The position numbers and the translations under genes are program-made. A stretch of 11,521 bases of DNA, from positions 1-11,521 of the forward strand of contig CAYRVF010000145.1 in the NCBI GenBank assembly GCA_964427535.1. Direction: 5' to 3'. How positions within the stretch are numbered: the first letter of the stretch is position 1; each line of letters opens with the position of its first letter. Shown piece by piece: positions 1-7,111 of this stretch. Below the pieces are notes generated by a model, which saw only the letters and a list, made by a program, of their open reading frames with translations, was not told the DNA's origin and did not search any database. The stretch is from CAYRVF01 sp964427535. GTDB taxonomy: Bacteria; Chloroflexota; Ktedonobacteria; Ktedonobacterales; JADMIN01.

Positions 1-275
1 CCGAGGCAGCGCAGGCGGAGCGGGACGAGCGGGCCCCACGCCCTCGTCCGTCCGAGATGTCAGTACGGCGCCAGACAATATCCACACGGTCGGTTGACCA
101 GATCGAGGCCGAGATCGCCCAGCTCGAAGCGCGCCTCGCGGAGCTTGAGGGCGCGCTGACCGCCGCGGGCGAGCAATCCGACGTCGCGCTGCTGACCCAG
201 CTTGCCGAAGAGTACGAGGCCGAGAAGACGCGGCTCGACGACCTGTATAATGAGTGGCAGGAAACAGCAAGCTAG
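1..275 (+). CDS. ABC-F family ATPase, C-terminal end (partial, 5' end outside window)
   Basis: The reading frame is open from the first bases of the window (codons start at base 3) to a TAG at 273-275, giving about 90 residues. After a basic, Pro/Arg-rich linker (about residues 8-33) comes a strongly heptad-like coiled coil starting VDQIEAEIAQLEARLAELEG, a turn, and a second helix ending TRLDDLYNEWQETAS. This helix-turn-helix followed by an L-x-x-x-Y-x-x-W tail is the usual C-terminal coiled-coil domain of ABC-F proteins (Uup/EttA/translation-factor-like ATPases that act on ribosomes). The ATP-binding cassettes lie outside the window, so the family call rests on the tail alone. The ATG at 57 is internal to the frame and is not a credible start. 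coaE begins 26 bases downstream on the same strand, so the two are probably co-transcribed. Another coiled-coil protein is possible. Confidence 0.66.
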   Translation, partial: EAAQAERDERAPRPRPSEMSVRRQTISTRSVDQIEAEIAQLEARLAELEGALTAAGEQSDVALLTQLAEEYEAEKTRLDDLYNEWQETAS

Positions 276-301
276 GCGTGACCGACGGGAGGATGAAGGA
301 C

Positions 302-922
302 ATGCCGCACGTTCTCGGCTTGACGGGCAATATCGCCAGCGGCAAGACGACGATTGGCCTGATGCTGCTCGAAATGGGCGCGCACACCTACTGCGACGCC
401 GATCTGGTGGTCCACGACCTATACCTACCGGGCAGGCCGCTCGTCGACCAGCTCGTGGCCGCGTTCGGCGAGGGCGTGCGCGACCCCGATGGCGGCGTGG
501 ACCGCAAGGCGCTCGGGCAGATCGTCTTCGGCGATCCCGAGAAGCTGCGCCAGTTAGAGGCGATCGTACACCCGGCCGTCCAGAGCGCGCTCATCGACGT
601 GCTACGACGGATTCCCGAGGATGACGTTGGCGTGCTAGATGCAGTGAAGCTGATCGAGTCTGGGTACGCGCCACTCTGCCACGGCCTGTGGATTGTGCGC
701 GCGCCTGAGGAAGAGCAGTATCGCAGACTCCGTGAGAACCGGGGCCTCTCCGATGCCGAGGCACGGGCACGCCTCGCGGCACAGCCGCCGCTCGAACCCA
801 AGTTGGCGCTCGCCACGGAGGTGATCGAGAACGGCGGCGATCTCGACAGCCTGCGCGCGCAGGTCGCCGCCGCGTGGCAGCGCTTCCAGGCATCCCTCCC
901 GCCGAAAGTGAGCACGGAATGA
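302..922 (+). CDS. coaE: Dephospho-CoA kinase
   Basis: Cytosolic enzyme that phosphorylates the 3'-hydroxyl of dephospho-CoA with ATP, the last step of CoA synthesis. The 206-residue product has a P-loop near the N-terminus (GNIASGKT, residues 9-16; K15 binds phosphate), the family C-D-A-D acidic motif (31-34), HPAV (90-93), the strand VGVLDAVKLIES (109-120) where many homologues have 'IPLLFE', a lid-region RRLRENRGLS (141-150), and the closing AQPPLEPK...EVIENGG pattern (160-179). Length matches the usual 195-210. I chose the ATG at 302 because GGAGG (288-292) lies 9 bases upstream and the protein then starts two residues before the first beta-strand. The ATG at 293 touches that Shine-Dalgarno, and a GTG at 254 would overlap the upstream gene and add an unconserved leader. 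The stop overlaps the pyk start (ATGA). Its linkage to pyk and an ABC-F gene suggests a housekeeping operon. Confidence 0.93.
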   Translation: MPHVLGLTGNIASGKTTIGLMLLEMGAHTYCDADLVVHDLYLPGRPLVDQLVAAFGEGVRDPDGGVDRKALGQIVFGDPEKLRQLEAIVHPAVQSALIDVLRRIPEDDVGVLDAVKLIESGYAPLCHGLWIVRAPEEEQYRRLRENRGLSDAEARARLAAQPPLEPKLALATEVIENGGDLDSLRAQVAAAWQRFQASLPPKVSTE

Positions 923-2415
923 GGGGCCGTCGCACCAAGATTGTCTGCACGCTCGGACCCGCAAGCAACACCGAAGAGCGCATTGAGGCGCTGATACGCG
1001 CCGGAATGGACGTCGCACGGCTCAACTTCTCGCATGGTTCGTATGAGGACCACGCGGCGGCCCTCGCTCGCGTGCGCCGGGTGGCGGAGCGGCTCGGCCG
1101 GCCCGTCGCCGTGTTGCAGGACCTCCAGGGGCCGAAGATCCGCACCGGCAGCCTCGCCGGTGGAGAATCTGTGCGGCTGCGCGACGGCGACCACTTTGTG
1201 ATCACGACGCGGCAGATTCCGGGATCGGCGGAGCGCGTCTCGACGACCTATGCGGCCTTCGCGCAGGACGTGCGTCCCGGCGATCGTGTGCTGCTCTCCG
1301 ATGGCAATATCGAGTTGCGTGTGCTCCGTATTGATGGACCCGACGTGACGACTGAGGTGGTGCATGGTGGCACGCTGGCCGAGCATCAGGGCATCAACCT
1401 GCCCGGCGTGAAGGTCAGCGCGCCCGCGTTGACCGAGAAGGACCGCGCGGATCTCGTCTTCGGTGTGCGCCAGCAGGTCGATTACATCGCCCTCAGCTTC
1501 GTGCGCTCCCCGGACGACTTGCACGCCGCCCAGGAACTGATCGCCGATGCCGTGCGCGAGGCACCCTGGGCGCACGAGCAGCGTCCGGCTGGCCTGCACG
1601 CCTCGGCCTACGCGGCGGAGCGGACCATCCCAGTGATCGCCAAGCTCGAAAAGCCCGAGGCGCTCGACCAGCTCGACGCGATTCTGCGGGCGTCGGATGG
1701 CGTGATGGTGGCGCGCGGCGACCTCGGCGTGGAGATGCCTCTCGAAGATGTGCCGCTCATCCAGAAGCGCGTCATCGCGCGGGCGAACGCGTTTGGAATT
1801 CCGGTGATTACCGCGACGCAGATGCTCGAATCGATGATCCACAGTCCGCGCCCCACGCGGGCCGAAGCCAGCGACGTCGCCAACGCCATCCTTGACGGGA
1901 CCGATGCGGTGATGCTGAGCGGCGAGACGGCGGTCGGCGACTTCCCGGTAGAGGCCGTCACCGTCATGGCGCGCATCGCGGCGGTAACTGAGTCGCACGC
2001 GCATCCTGTGGCGGCTGAGATCGTTGGCAACGGGCAGAGGCCGGCGTCGCTCGCGCATGCCGTCTCGAGCGCGGCGCACACACTCGCTCGCGAGGCCGAC
2101 GCGCGCCTGCTCGCCGTCTTCACCCGCACGGGAGCCTCAGCACAGTTGATCTCCAAAGAGCGGCCGGGCATGCCCGTGTACGCGTTCACGCCGTTCGATA
2201 CCGTCTACCGTCGGCTGGCGCTCTGGTGGGGCGTGACTCCGCAGATGAGCGAGTTGCGTGGCTCGACGGAAGAGCTGATCGCCTGGCTCGACGCGCATCT
2301 GCAGTCGGAGGGTATTGTGCACCCTGGCGACGAGATCGTGATCGTCGGCGGCATGCCCATCGCCGGACGCGCGCGCACCAACTTCGTCAAGCTGCACCGT
2401 ATCGGCGACGTGTAG
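919..2415 (+). CDS. pyk: Pyruvate kinase
   Basis: Transfers phosphate from phosphoenolpyruvate to ADP, making pyruvate and ATP; cytosolic, normally a tetramer. The 498-residue product shows the whole family signature: TKIVCTLGPAS (6-16), MDVARLNFSHG (30-40, with R34/N36/S38 of the active and K+ sites), QDLQGPKIRTG (67-77) leading into the B domain (about 75-170), DYIALSFVRSPDDL (188-201), IAKLEKPEA (240-248, catalytic K242 and metal ligand E244), GVMVARGDLGVE (261-272, metal ligand D268), ITATQMLESM (297-306) and the ASDVANAILDGTDAVMLSGETA stretch. The C-domain ends HPGDEIVIVGG...RTNFVKLHRIG. Between residues about 213 and 236 there is a 20-odd residue insert (EAPWAHEQ...AYAAER) that most pyruvate kinases lack. 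The ATG at 919 overlaps the coaE TGA, so translation is probably coupled; starting at 919 puts the first conserved strand at residue 7. No phosphohistidine (PEP-utilizing) C-terminal extension is present. Confidence 0.96.
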   Translation: MRGRRTKIVCTLGPASNTEERIEALIRAGMDVARLNFSHGSYEDHAAALARVRRVAERLGRPVAVLQDLQGPKIRTGSLAGGESVRLRDGDHFVITTRQIPGSAERVSTTYAAFAQDVRPGDRVLLSDGNIELRVLRIDGPDVTTEVVHGGTLAEHQGINLPGVKVSAPALTEKDRADLVFGVRQQVDYIALSFVRSPDDLHAAQELIADAVREAPWAHEQRPAGLHASAYAAERTIPVIAKLEKPEALDQLDAILRASDGVMVARGDLGVEMPLEDVPLIQKRVIARANAFGIPVITATQMLESMIHSPRPTRAEASDVANAILDGTDAVMLSGETAVGDFPVEAVTVMARIAAVTESHAHPVAAEIVGNGQRPASLAHAVSSAAHTLAREADARLLAVFTRTGASAQLISKERPGMPVYAFTPFDTVYRRLALWWGVTPQMSELRGSTEELIAWLDAHLQSEGIVHPGDEIVIVGGMPIAGRARTNFVKLHRIGDV

Positions 2416-2457
2416 GACACGCCGGGACTGCGCCCCAAGCGGATTCCTCGCTTCAGC

Positions 2458-2486
2458 TTGACGTACGCGTGGAAGACGCGCATCAT
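2458..2486 (+). promoter_or_regulatory. Candidate promoter for the BNR-repeat gene
   Basis: TTGACG (2458-2463) matches the -35 consensus at five of six positions. A 17-base spacer leads to CATCAT (2481-2486), four of six for a -10 box. Transcription would start near 2493, leaving about 50 untranslated bases before the best start candidate at 2546. An imperfect inverted repeat (GTAT-gt-GGT, aggg, ACC-ATAC, 2492-2511) sits on the predicted start site and could be an operator. No convincing terminator follows pyk in 2416-2457; there is only a weak AAGCG/CGCTT pairing. Confidence 0.4.
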
Positions 2487-2531
2487 ACACCGTATGTGGT
2501 AGGGACCATACACTGGTCGCGGAGTATCCGC

Positions 2532-2548
2532 AGGGGGATAGCGCTCTG
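2532..2548 (+). promoter_or_regulatory. Ribosome binding site with CTG as probable start of the BNR gene
   Basis: The frame of the BNR protein is open upstream to a TGA at 2459-2461. From there to the conserved WRNIGPHRGGR block it contains no ATG, GTG or TTG. AGGGGG (2532-2537) followed 8 bases later by CTG (2546-2548) would start the protein as (M/L)DNQLFQSLEWRNIGPHRGG, which is where I expect family members to begin. The first in-frame GTG, at 2612, lies inside the conserved region. Either CTG is used, or an original ATG has mutated, which would fit the gene's broken state further on. Confidence 0.4.
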
Positions 2549-5500
2549 GATAATCAGCTCTTCCAATCGCTTGAGTGGCGCAACATCGGTCCGCATCGTG
2601 GCGGGCGCGCGGTGGCCGTGGCTGGGCACCCGACCGAGCCGGCAGTCTTTTACTTCGGGGCGAGCGCGGGCGGCGTCTGGAAGACGACCAGCGGCGGCGC
2701 GCTGTGGGAGAACATCAGCGACGGCTATTTCACCACCGCGGCGATCGGCGCGATTGCGATAGCGCCCTCGGCTCCGAACGTGCTCTACGTCGGCACCGGT
2801 GAGGCCACGATTCGCGGCAACGTCTCGCACGGCGACGGCGTCTACAAGTCGATCGACGGGGGCCACAGCTGGCGCAACGTGGGCTTGCGCGACTCACGGC
2901 ACATCGGCGACATCATCGTGCATCCGCAGAACCCCGACATCGTGTACGTCGCGGCGCTCGGCCATGCGTGGGGTCCGAGCGAGGAGCGCGGTGTCTATCG
3001 CAGCACCAACGGTGGCGAGTCGTGGCAGAAGGTGCTCTTCAAGAGCCGCCGTGCGGGCGCCGTCGATCTGGCGATGGACCCGCACAACCCCGACGTGCTC
3101 TTCGCCTCGATCTGGCAGGCGCAGCGCTTTCCGCACGCGCTCGAGAGCGGCGGCGAGGACTCCGGCCTGTGGAAGAGCACCGATGGCGGCTCGACCTGGA
3201 CGGATGTGTCCCGCGCGAAGGGGCTGCCAACCGGCATGTATGGCAAGATCGGCGTCGCGGTCTCGCCCGCGCGCAGCGGCCGTGTCTGGGCGCTGATGGA
3301 GGCGGCTGGCGAGGAGGGCAAGGACGGCGGCGGTCTGTTCCGCTCCGACGACTGGGGCGAGACGTGGGAGAACGTCTCGCCCAACCAGGAGCTGCGGCGG
3401 CGGCCGTGGTATTACATGCACGTCTACGCCGACCCGCGGGACGCCGAGACGGTCTGGGTGCTCAACCTCTCCTGCTGGAAGTCCACCGATGGCGGCAAGA
3501 CGTTCTTCACGGTGCCGACGCCGCACGGCGACAACCACGGCCTGTGGATCGACCCGCACAACTCCAACCGCATCATCGAGAGCAACGATGGCGGCGCGTG
3601 CGTGACCTACGACGGCGGCCGCACCTGGTCGTCCATTCTGAACCAGCCGACGGCGCAGTTCTACCACGTCGTGGCCGACGATCACGTGCCGTACTATGTC
3701 TACGGCTCGCAGCAGGATAACTGGGCGATGCGCCTGCCCAGCATCGACTTCGAGGGCGCGATTAGCTGGAAGGACTACACTGAGCCGGGCGGCGGTGAGA
3801 GCGGCTACATCGCCATCAGCCCGAAGCCGCCTCATCGGGTCTTCGGCGGCGGCATCGGCACCGGCTCCGGGCATGGGCGTCTGCTCTCGTGGAACCCTGA
3901 GACGGGGCAGAAGCGCAACGTCACCGTCTGGCCAGAAGTGCTGAGCGCGAGTGTCGCCGGTGTCGGCGCGGAGATGCTCAAGTACCGCTTCCAGTGGACC
4001 TTCCCGGTGGAGTTCTCGAAGCACGACCCGGACGCGCTTTATATTTGCTCGAACTTCGTCCACCGCTCGCGTGACGAGGGGACCAGCTGGGAGACCATCA
4101 GCCCGGACCTCACCCGCAACGATCCGTCGAGACTCGGCTCGTCGGGTGGGCCCATCACGGCGGACAATAGCGGCGCGGAAATCTACTGCACGATCTTCGC
4201 CTTCGCCGAGTCGCCGCACGAACAGGGCGTCTTCTGGGCGGGGTCGGATGACGGCCTCATCCACATCTCGCGCGACGGCGGCGCGTCGTGGCAGAACATC
4301 ACGCCGCACGACCTGCCGGAGTGGTCGCTGGTCTCGGTCATCGAGCCGTCACCGCACGACCCCGCCACCGCGTATGTCGCCGCGACGGCAACACGCCGTA
4401 TCTCTACAAGACCAACGACTACGGTGCGAGTTGGACGCGCATCACCAGCGGCATCCCCGATGACGCGTTCACGCGCACGGTTCGCGAGGACCCGAACCGG
4501 CGCGGCCTGCTCTACGCGGGCACCGAGACGGGCATCTACATCTCGTTCGACGACGGCGCACACTGGCAGGCGTTCCAGTGCAATCTGCCGGTCACGCCGA
4601 TCCACGACCTCGCCATCAAGGGCACCGATCTGCTCGCCGCGACGCACGGGCGCTCGTTCTGGATTCTCGACGACCTCACGCCGCTCTACCAGATGCAGGA
4701 GACGACGGTGAAGGAGCCGGTGACGCTCTTCGCGCCCCGGCAGACGACGCGCTTCCGCTTCGGCGAGCACTATGAGGACGAGCCGTCGCCAGGATACGTC
4801 GAGTACCAGACGACGGGGCCGATTACAGTTGCGTTCAACTACCGTGAGCTGCCCACCGGCGAGAAGACCAAAGAGTACCTCGATGCTGGGAAGAACCCGC
4901 CGGAGGGCGTGATCATCCACTACGCCTTCGCGCAGAAGCCCGAGGGCGAGGTAACGCTCAGCATTCACGATGCCGAGGGCAACGCCGTCCGCACGTTCTC
5001 CAGCAAGACGGACGACGTGCCGCACGTGCCGGTGGAGCAGGGGGCCAACCGCTTCGTCTGGAATATGCGGTACGAGCGCCCCGGCTCGCTGGTGCTGGAC
5101 GACAAGAAAGAAGAGGCCAAGAAGCGGCAGGGACTCGAAGACGTCGCCCCGAGGGCGCTCTCTGGCGAGTACGAGGTGCGGCTGACGGCAAATGACACCA
5201 CCGTCTCGCAGCGCTTCACCATCGTGCCGGACCCTCGTCTGCCCGTCTCTGCCGATGACCTGCGACAGCAGTTCGAGCTGAAGCGCGCCATCCGCGACCG
5301 CGTGAGCGAGGCGAACGAGGCCATCAACCAGATTCGCCGCACGCGCAAACAGGTGGAAGCGTGGGAGGAGCGCGCCAAGGCGGGCACGCCGAACGAGCGC
5401 CTCGCTAACGCCGCCGCCGCTCTCAAAGGCAAGCTGACCGCACTCGAGTCCGAATTCACCGTCACCGATCAGGAGAAGCCTCGCCCCGGCCCAGCCAAGC

Positions 5501-5700
5501 TGGTCGAGCGGCTGGTCACGCTCAGCTCGATGATCGATGAGTCGGACGACGTGCCGACGCAGGGCGCACGCGACGTGTTCGCCTCGCTCAGCGAGCGGGT
5601 GCAGGCACGGCAGTCCGATCTGCGGCGCATCGTCGCCGAAGATGTGGCCGCATTCAACGCGCTCGTCCGCGAGTTAGATGTGCCTGCCGTCTCGGCGTAA
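2546..5700 (+). pseudogene. BNR/Asp-box repeat (VPS10/sortilin-like, 'glycosyl hydrolase') protein, disrupted by a frame change
   Basis: Large beta-propeller protein with unproven biochemical role; the family is routinely annotated as glycosyl hydrolase or exo-alpha-sialidase from its repeats, but no catalytic site is evident. I count about eleven Asp-box (S-x-D-x-G-x-T-W type) repeats, including GVYKSIDGGHSW, GLWKSTDGGSTW, GLFRSDDWGETW, SCWKSTDGGKTF, LIHISRDGGASW, YLYKTNDYGASW and GIYISFDDGAHW. They end at THGRSFWILDDLTPLYQ, the usual close of the propeller. A beta-sandwich-like region (ELPTGEK...FSSKTDD...NRFVWNMRYERPG) and a helical, coiled-coil-like C-terminus (DLRQQFELKRAIRDRVSEAN onward, ending VAAFNALVRELDVPAVSA) follow. 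Combined length is about 1050 residues. No signal peptide is seen, so it is probably cytoplasmic. The first frame runs to ...ATAYVAAT at 4387, the second resumes at DGNTPYLYKTN from 4384; neither frame alone gives the full protein. The gene has its own candidate promoter and terminator. It may be a true pseudogene, two split ORFs, or an assembly error. Confidence 0.75.
4384..4390 (+). other. Frame-change junction in the BNR gene
   Basis: Up to 4387 the protein reads ...PHDPATAYVAAT in the frame of the N-terminal part. From 4384 it reads DGNTPYLYKTNDYGASW in the frame one base back. As I remember the family, about six residues of the R-Y-K-L-D-D kind normally lie between AAT and the PYLYKT repeat. 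They are encoded in neither frame here, so about 16-19 bases appear to be missing. The exact size depends on the ancestral sequence, which I cannot see. Confidence 0.6.
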
Positions 5701-5717
5701 GTGTAAGGTGTAACGGG

Positions 5718-5757
5718 GGCGCCATCGTTCACAGACGTGAACGATGGCGCCTTTCTG
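5718..5757 (+). terminator. Rho-independent terminator after the BNR gene
   Basis: A perfect 15-bp inverted repeat, GGCGCCATCGTTCAC (5718-5732) and GTGAACGATGGCGCC (5737-5751), closes a 4-base AGAC loop and is followed by TTTCTGTTGTCCTTTCTG. It lies 17 bases after the BNR stop codon. The T-rich tail is on the + strand side only; the opposite side is not T-rich, so the convergent exporter gene gets at most hairpin-only termination from it. Confidence 0.88.
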
Positions 5758-5797
5758 TTGTCCTTTCTGTCGTCTGATTCGGCGTGACACGCCAGGG

Positions 5798-6748
5798 TCA
5801 TGCCTGGCGCTCTATGGCGCGCCCGGTTGCCAGCACGACCAAGGCCGCGAGCAGCAAACCTGCTCCCAGCAAGCCAAACGGGCCCAGTCGCTCGCCGAAT
5901 AACAGCGCGGCGAGCACAGTGGCCGTCAGGGGTTCGAGCAACGTCGCGATGCTGGCGACCATCGCGGGCGTCGTACGCATACCCGCCAGGAAGAGCGCGT
6001 AGGCCAACGCTGTGGGGACGAGTCCCAAGTAGGCGAGCAGCAGCCAGCCCTGGCTAGGATAGGACACCACGAAGCCGTTCGCTAGCGCCAGAGGCAGCAG
6101 GATCACGGCTCCGGTAGCAAACGCGACAGCGTTGATCTGGAGCGGATGGTAGCGTCCGGCGACTGCGCGTCCTGCTAATGTCATGACAGCGTAGCCCAGC
6201 GCGGAGCCGCAGGCGAGCAGGATGCCCGGAGCATTGACGGTACTGTGTGACCCGCCCGCCCCGAAACCGACGATACCGGCGATTCCGGCCAGGGCACAGA
6301 ATAGCGCGGCCAGGATGCGCCGTGTTGGGCGCTCGCCGAGCAGCGCGACGGAGAGCACCGCCACGAGCACTGGCGCGAGGCAGAGCGTTACGAGGGTCGC
6401 GATAGCCACCCCGACAGAGGCGATCGCGGCGAAGAAGCACACCTGATAGAACGCGAGCATTGCCCCAATCAGCGCGATGCGGGCAAGGTCGCGCCGAGCG
6501 ATGCGGAGGCTGCTCCTCCCACAGGTCATCCAGCAGCCAAGGCCGAGCACCGGTGCGGCGATAGCCAGGCGAAAGAAGCCGACGGAGAGCGGAGTCGTCG
6601 TCGTCAGCCGGTAGAGCGATTGGGTGGTGATGCCGACAGTGCCCCAGAGAACCGCCGCGAGCATGATGAGCCACAGGCGGCTGTGTTCGGTGGCAGCGGT
6701 GGAATGTGCGGAGTCGATGCCTGCGCGAGAACGTGAAACAAGGCGCAT
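5798..6748 (-). CDS. EamA-family (DMT superfamily) inner membrane exporter
   Basis: 316-residue drug/metabolite transporter, an inner-membrane protein expected to export a small metabolite; the substrate cannot be told from sequence. About ten membrane spans form two EamA halves: first about residues 25-46, 55-76, 88-111, 113-137, 143-163; second 172-196, 203-226, 234-257, 261-285, 289-310. Each half ends its fourth or ninth span with the characteristic L-G/F-G-E-R (LLGER at 136-140, LFGER at 283-287), and LEPLTA (271-276) marks the second EamA repeat. Family length is usually 290-310. The ATG at 6748 is preceded by GGGAGG with about 11 bases of spacing, a little long. A 24-residue hydrophilic, Ser/Arg-rich N-terminus comes before span 1, so a shorter true start is conceivable but none stands out. 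The gene converges on the BNR gene. Its stop codon lies in the loop of a 7-bp CGCCAGG/CCTGGCG hairpin (5790-5809). Confidence 0.9.
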   Translation of the reverse strand: MRLVSRSRAGIDSAHSTAATEHSRLWLIMLAAVLWGTVGITTQSLYRLTTTTPLSVGFFRLAIAAPVLGLGCWMTCGRSSLRIARRDLARIALIGAMLAFYQVCFFAAIASVGVAIATLVTLCLAPVLVAVLSVALLGERPTRRILAALFCALAGIAGIVGFGAGGSHSTVNAPGILLACGSALGYAVMTLAGRAVAGRYHPLQINAVAFATGAVILLPLALANGFVVSYPSQGWLLLAYLGLVPTALAYALFLAGMRTTPAMVASIATLLEPLTATVLAALLFGERLGPFGLLGAGLLLAALVVLATGRAIERQA

Positions 6749-6976
6749 AGAAATGCCATCCTCCCGACGAATGCGAAGAAGCGGTTGCGTCGTGTGTGGC
6801 AGGATGGCGCGCGCAAGGCACCTTCTATCAGCGCACGGAGGGCGTGCGCTCGGGCGGGATATACGGCCGTCCTACCTTAGCGGGTGAGGACGGGAGGTGG
6901 CAGGAGGTGGAACGCGATGTCTGACATGTGAAGCGTGGTCCTCACGATGAGATGCAAACTCAGTCAACTGTACGCG
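6749..6976 (-). other. Long structured leader upstream of the EamA exporter
   Basis: About 220 bases separate the candidate promoter from the exporter start. This stretch holds a perfect 8-bp hairpin (AGCGCACG 6830-6837 with CGTGCGCT 6843-6850, loop GAGGG on the + strand); an 8-base inverted repeat GTGAGGAC (6884-6891) and GTCCTCAC (6938-6945), 46 bases apart; a further GTCCT near 6869 that could pair with the same AGGAC instead; and a GGGAGGTGGCAGGAGGTGG tandem motif (6893-6910 region). Read as exporter mRNA, the hairpin loop and the tandem motif are CCTCC-type sequences complementary to the Shine-Dalgarno GGGAGG. This is compatible with a cis-regulatory leader. I recognise no known riboswitch or T-box core in it. 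No gene is credible here; a 67-codon + strand frame (6928-7131) looks like chance. Confidence 0.35.
6830..6850 (-). promoter_or_regulatory. Perfect 8-bp hairpin in the exporter leader
   Basis: AGCGCACG and CGTGCGCT form a perfect stem with a 5-base loop, 82 bases upstream of the exporter start. In the exporter transcript the loop region reads CCCTC, continuing into CCTCC-like complementarity with its ribosome binding site. There is no U-tract after it, so it is not an ordinary terminator. Confidence 0.45.
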
Positions 6977-6985
6977 ATTGTACCA
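6977..6985 (-). promoter_or_regulatory. Extended -10 promoter candidate for the EamA exporter
   Basis: On the - strand this reads TGGTACAAT, a TGN-TACAAT extended -10 element. There is no good -35 at 17 bases, as is common for extended -10 promoters. Transcription would start near 6970. The bases from here to the end of the glycosyltransferase (6986-7111) hold only weak 5-bp hairpins (for example CCGCG/CGCGG at 7015-7028, which could help end glycosyltransferase transcription) and no gene. Confidence 0.45.
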
Positions 6986-7111
6986 CGAGCAGCCTAGAGA
7001 AGAACGGCCGCTTCCCGCGGTCGCGCGGTCTCCCCTGTCCCTCCGTCGAGGGTGTCACTGCGGCGGTGGTCCATAGTGCTGGCCTGCCGCCGGTGTATGC
7101 GAGTACCACCT

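Noticed and set aside
254..301. GTG start for coaE giving a 222-residue protein
   Set aside because: It would overlap the ABC-F gene and add an unconserved leader, while ATG 302 has GGAGG at 9 bases.
388..2079. Antisense frame of 563 codons across coaE and pyk
   Set aside because: It is opposite two clearly recognisable genes; its Arg/His-rich translation has no recognisable domain. Long antisense frames are expected at this GC content.
2894..4309. Antisense frame of 471 codons under the BNR gene
   Set aside because: Arg/Ala/Asp/Val-rich shadow of a GC-rich repeat protein, with no domain or ribosome binding site.
4388..4711. C-terminal 108 codons of the first BNR frame
   Set aside because: After the frame change the translation turns into an Arg/Thr/Ser-rich run while the true continuation lies in the neighbouring frame; it is out-of-frame reading, not a novel domain.
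5790..5809. CGCCAGG/CCTGGCG hairpin as terminator of the exporter gene
   Set aside because: The stem is 7 bp, overlaps the stop codon, and no T-tract follows on the - strand.
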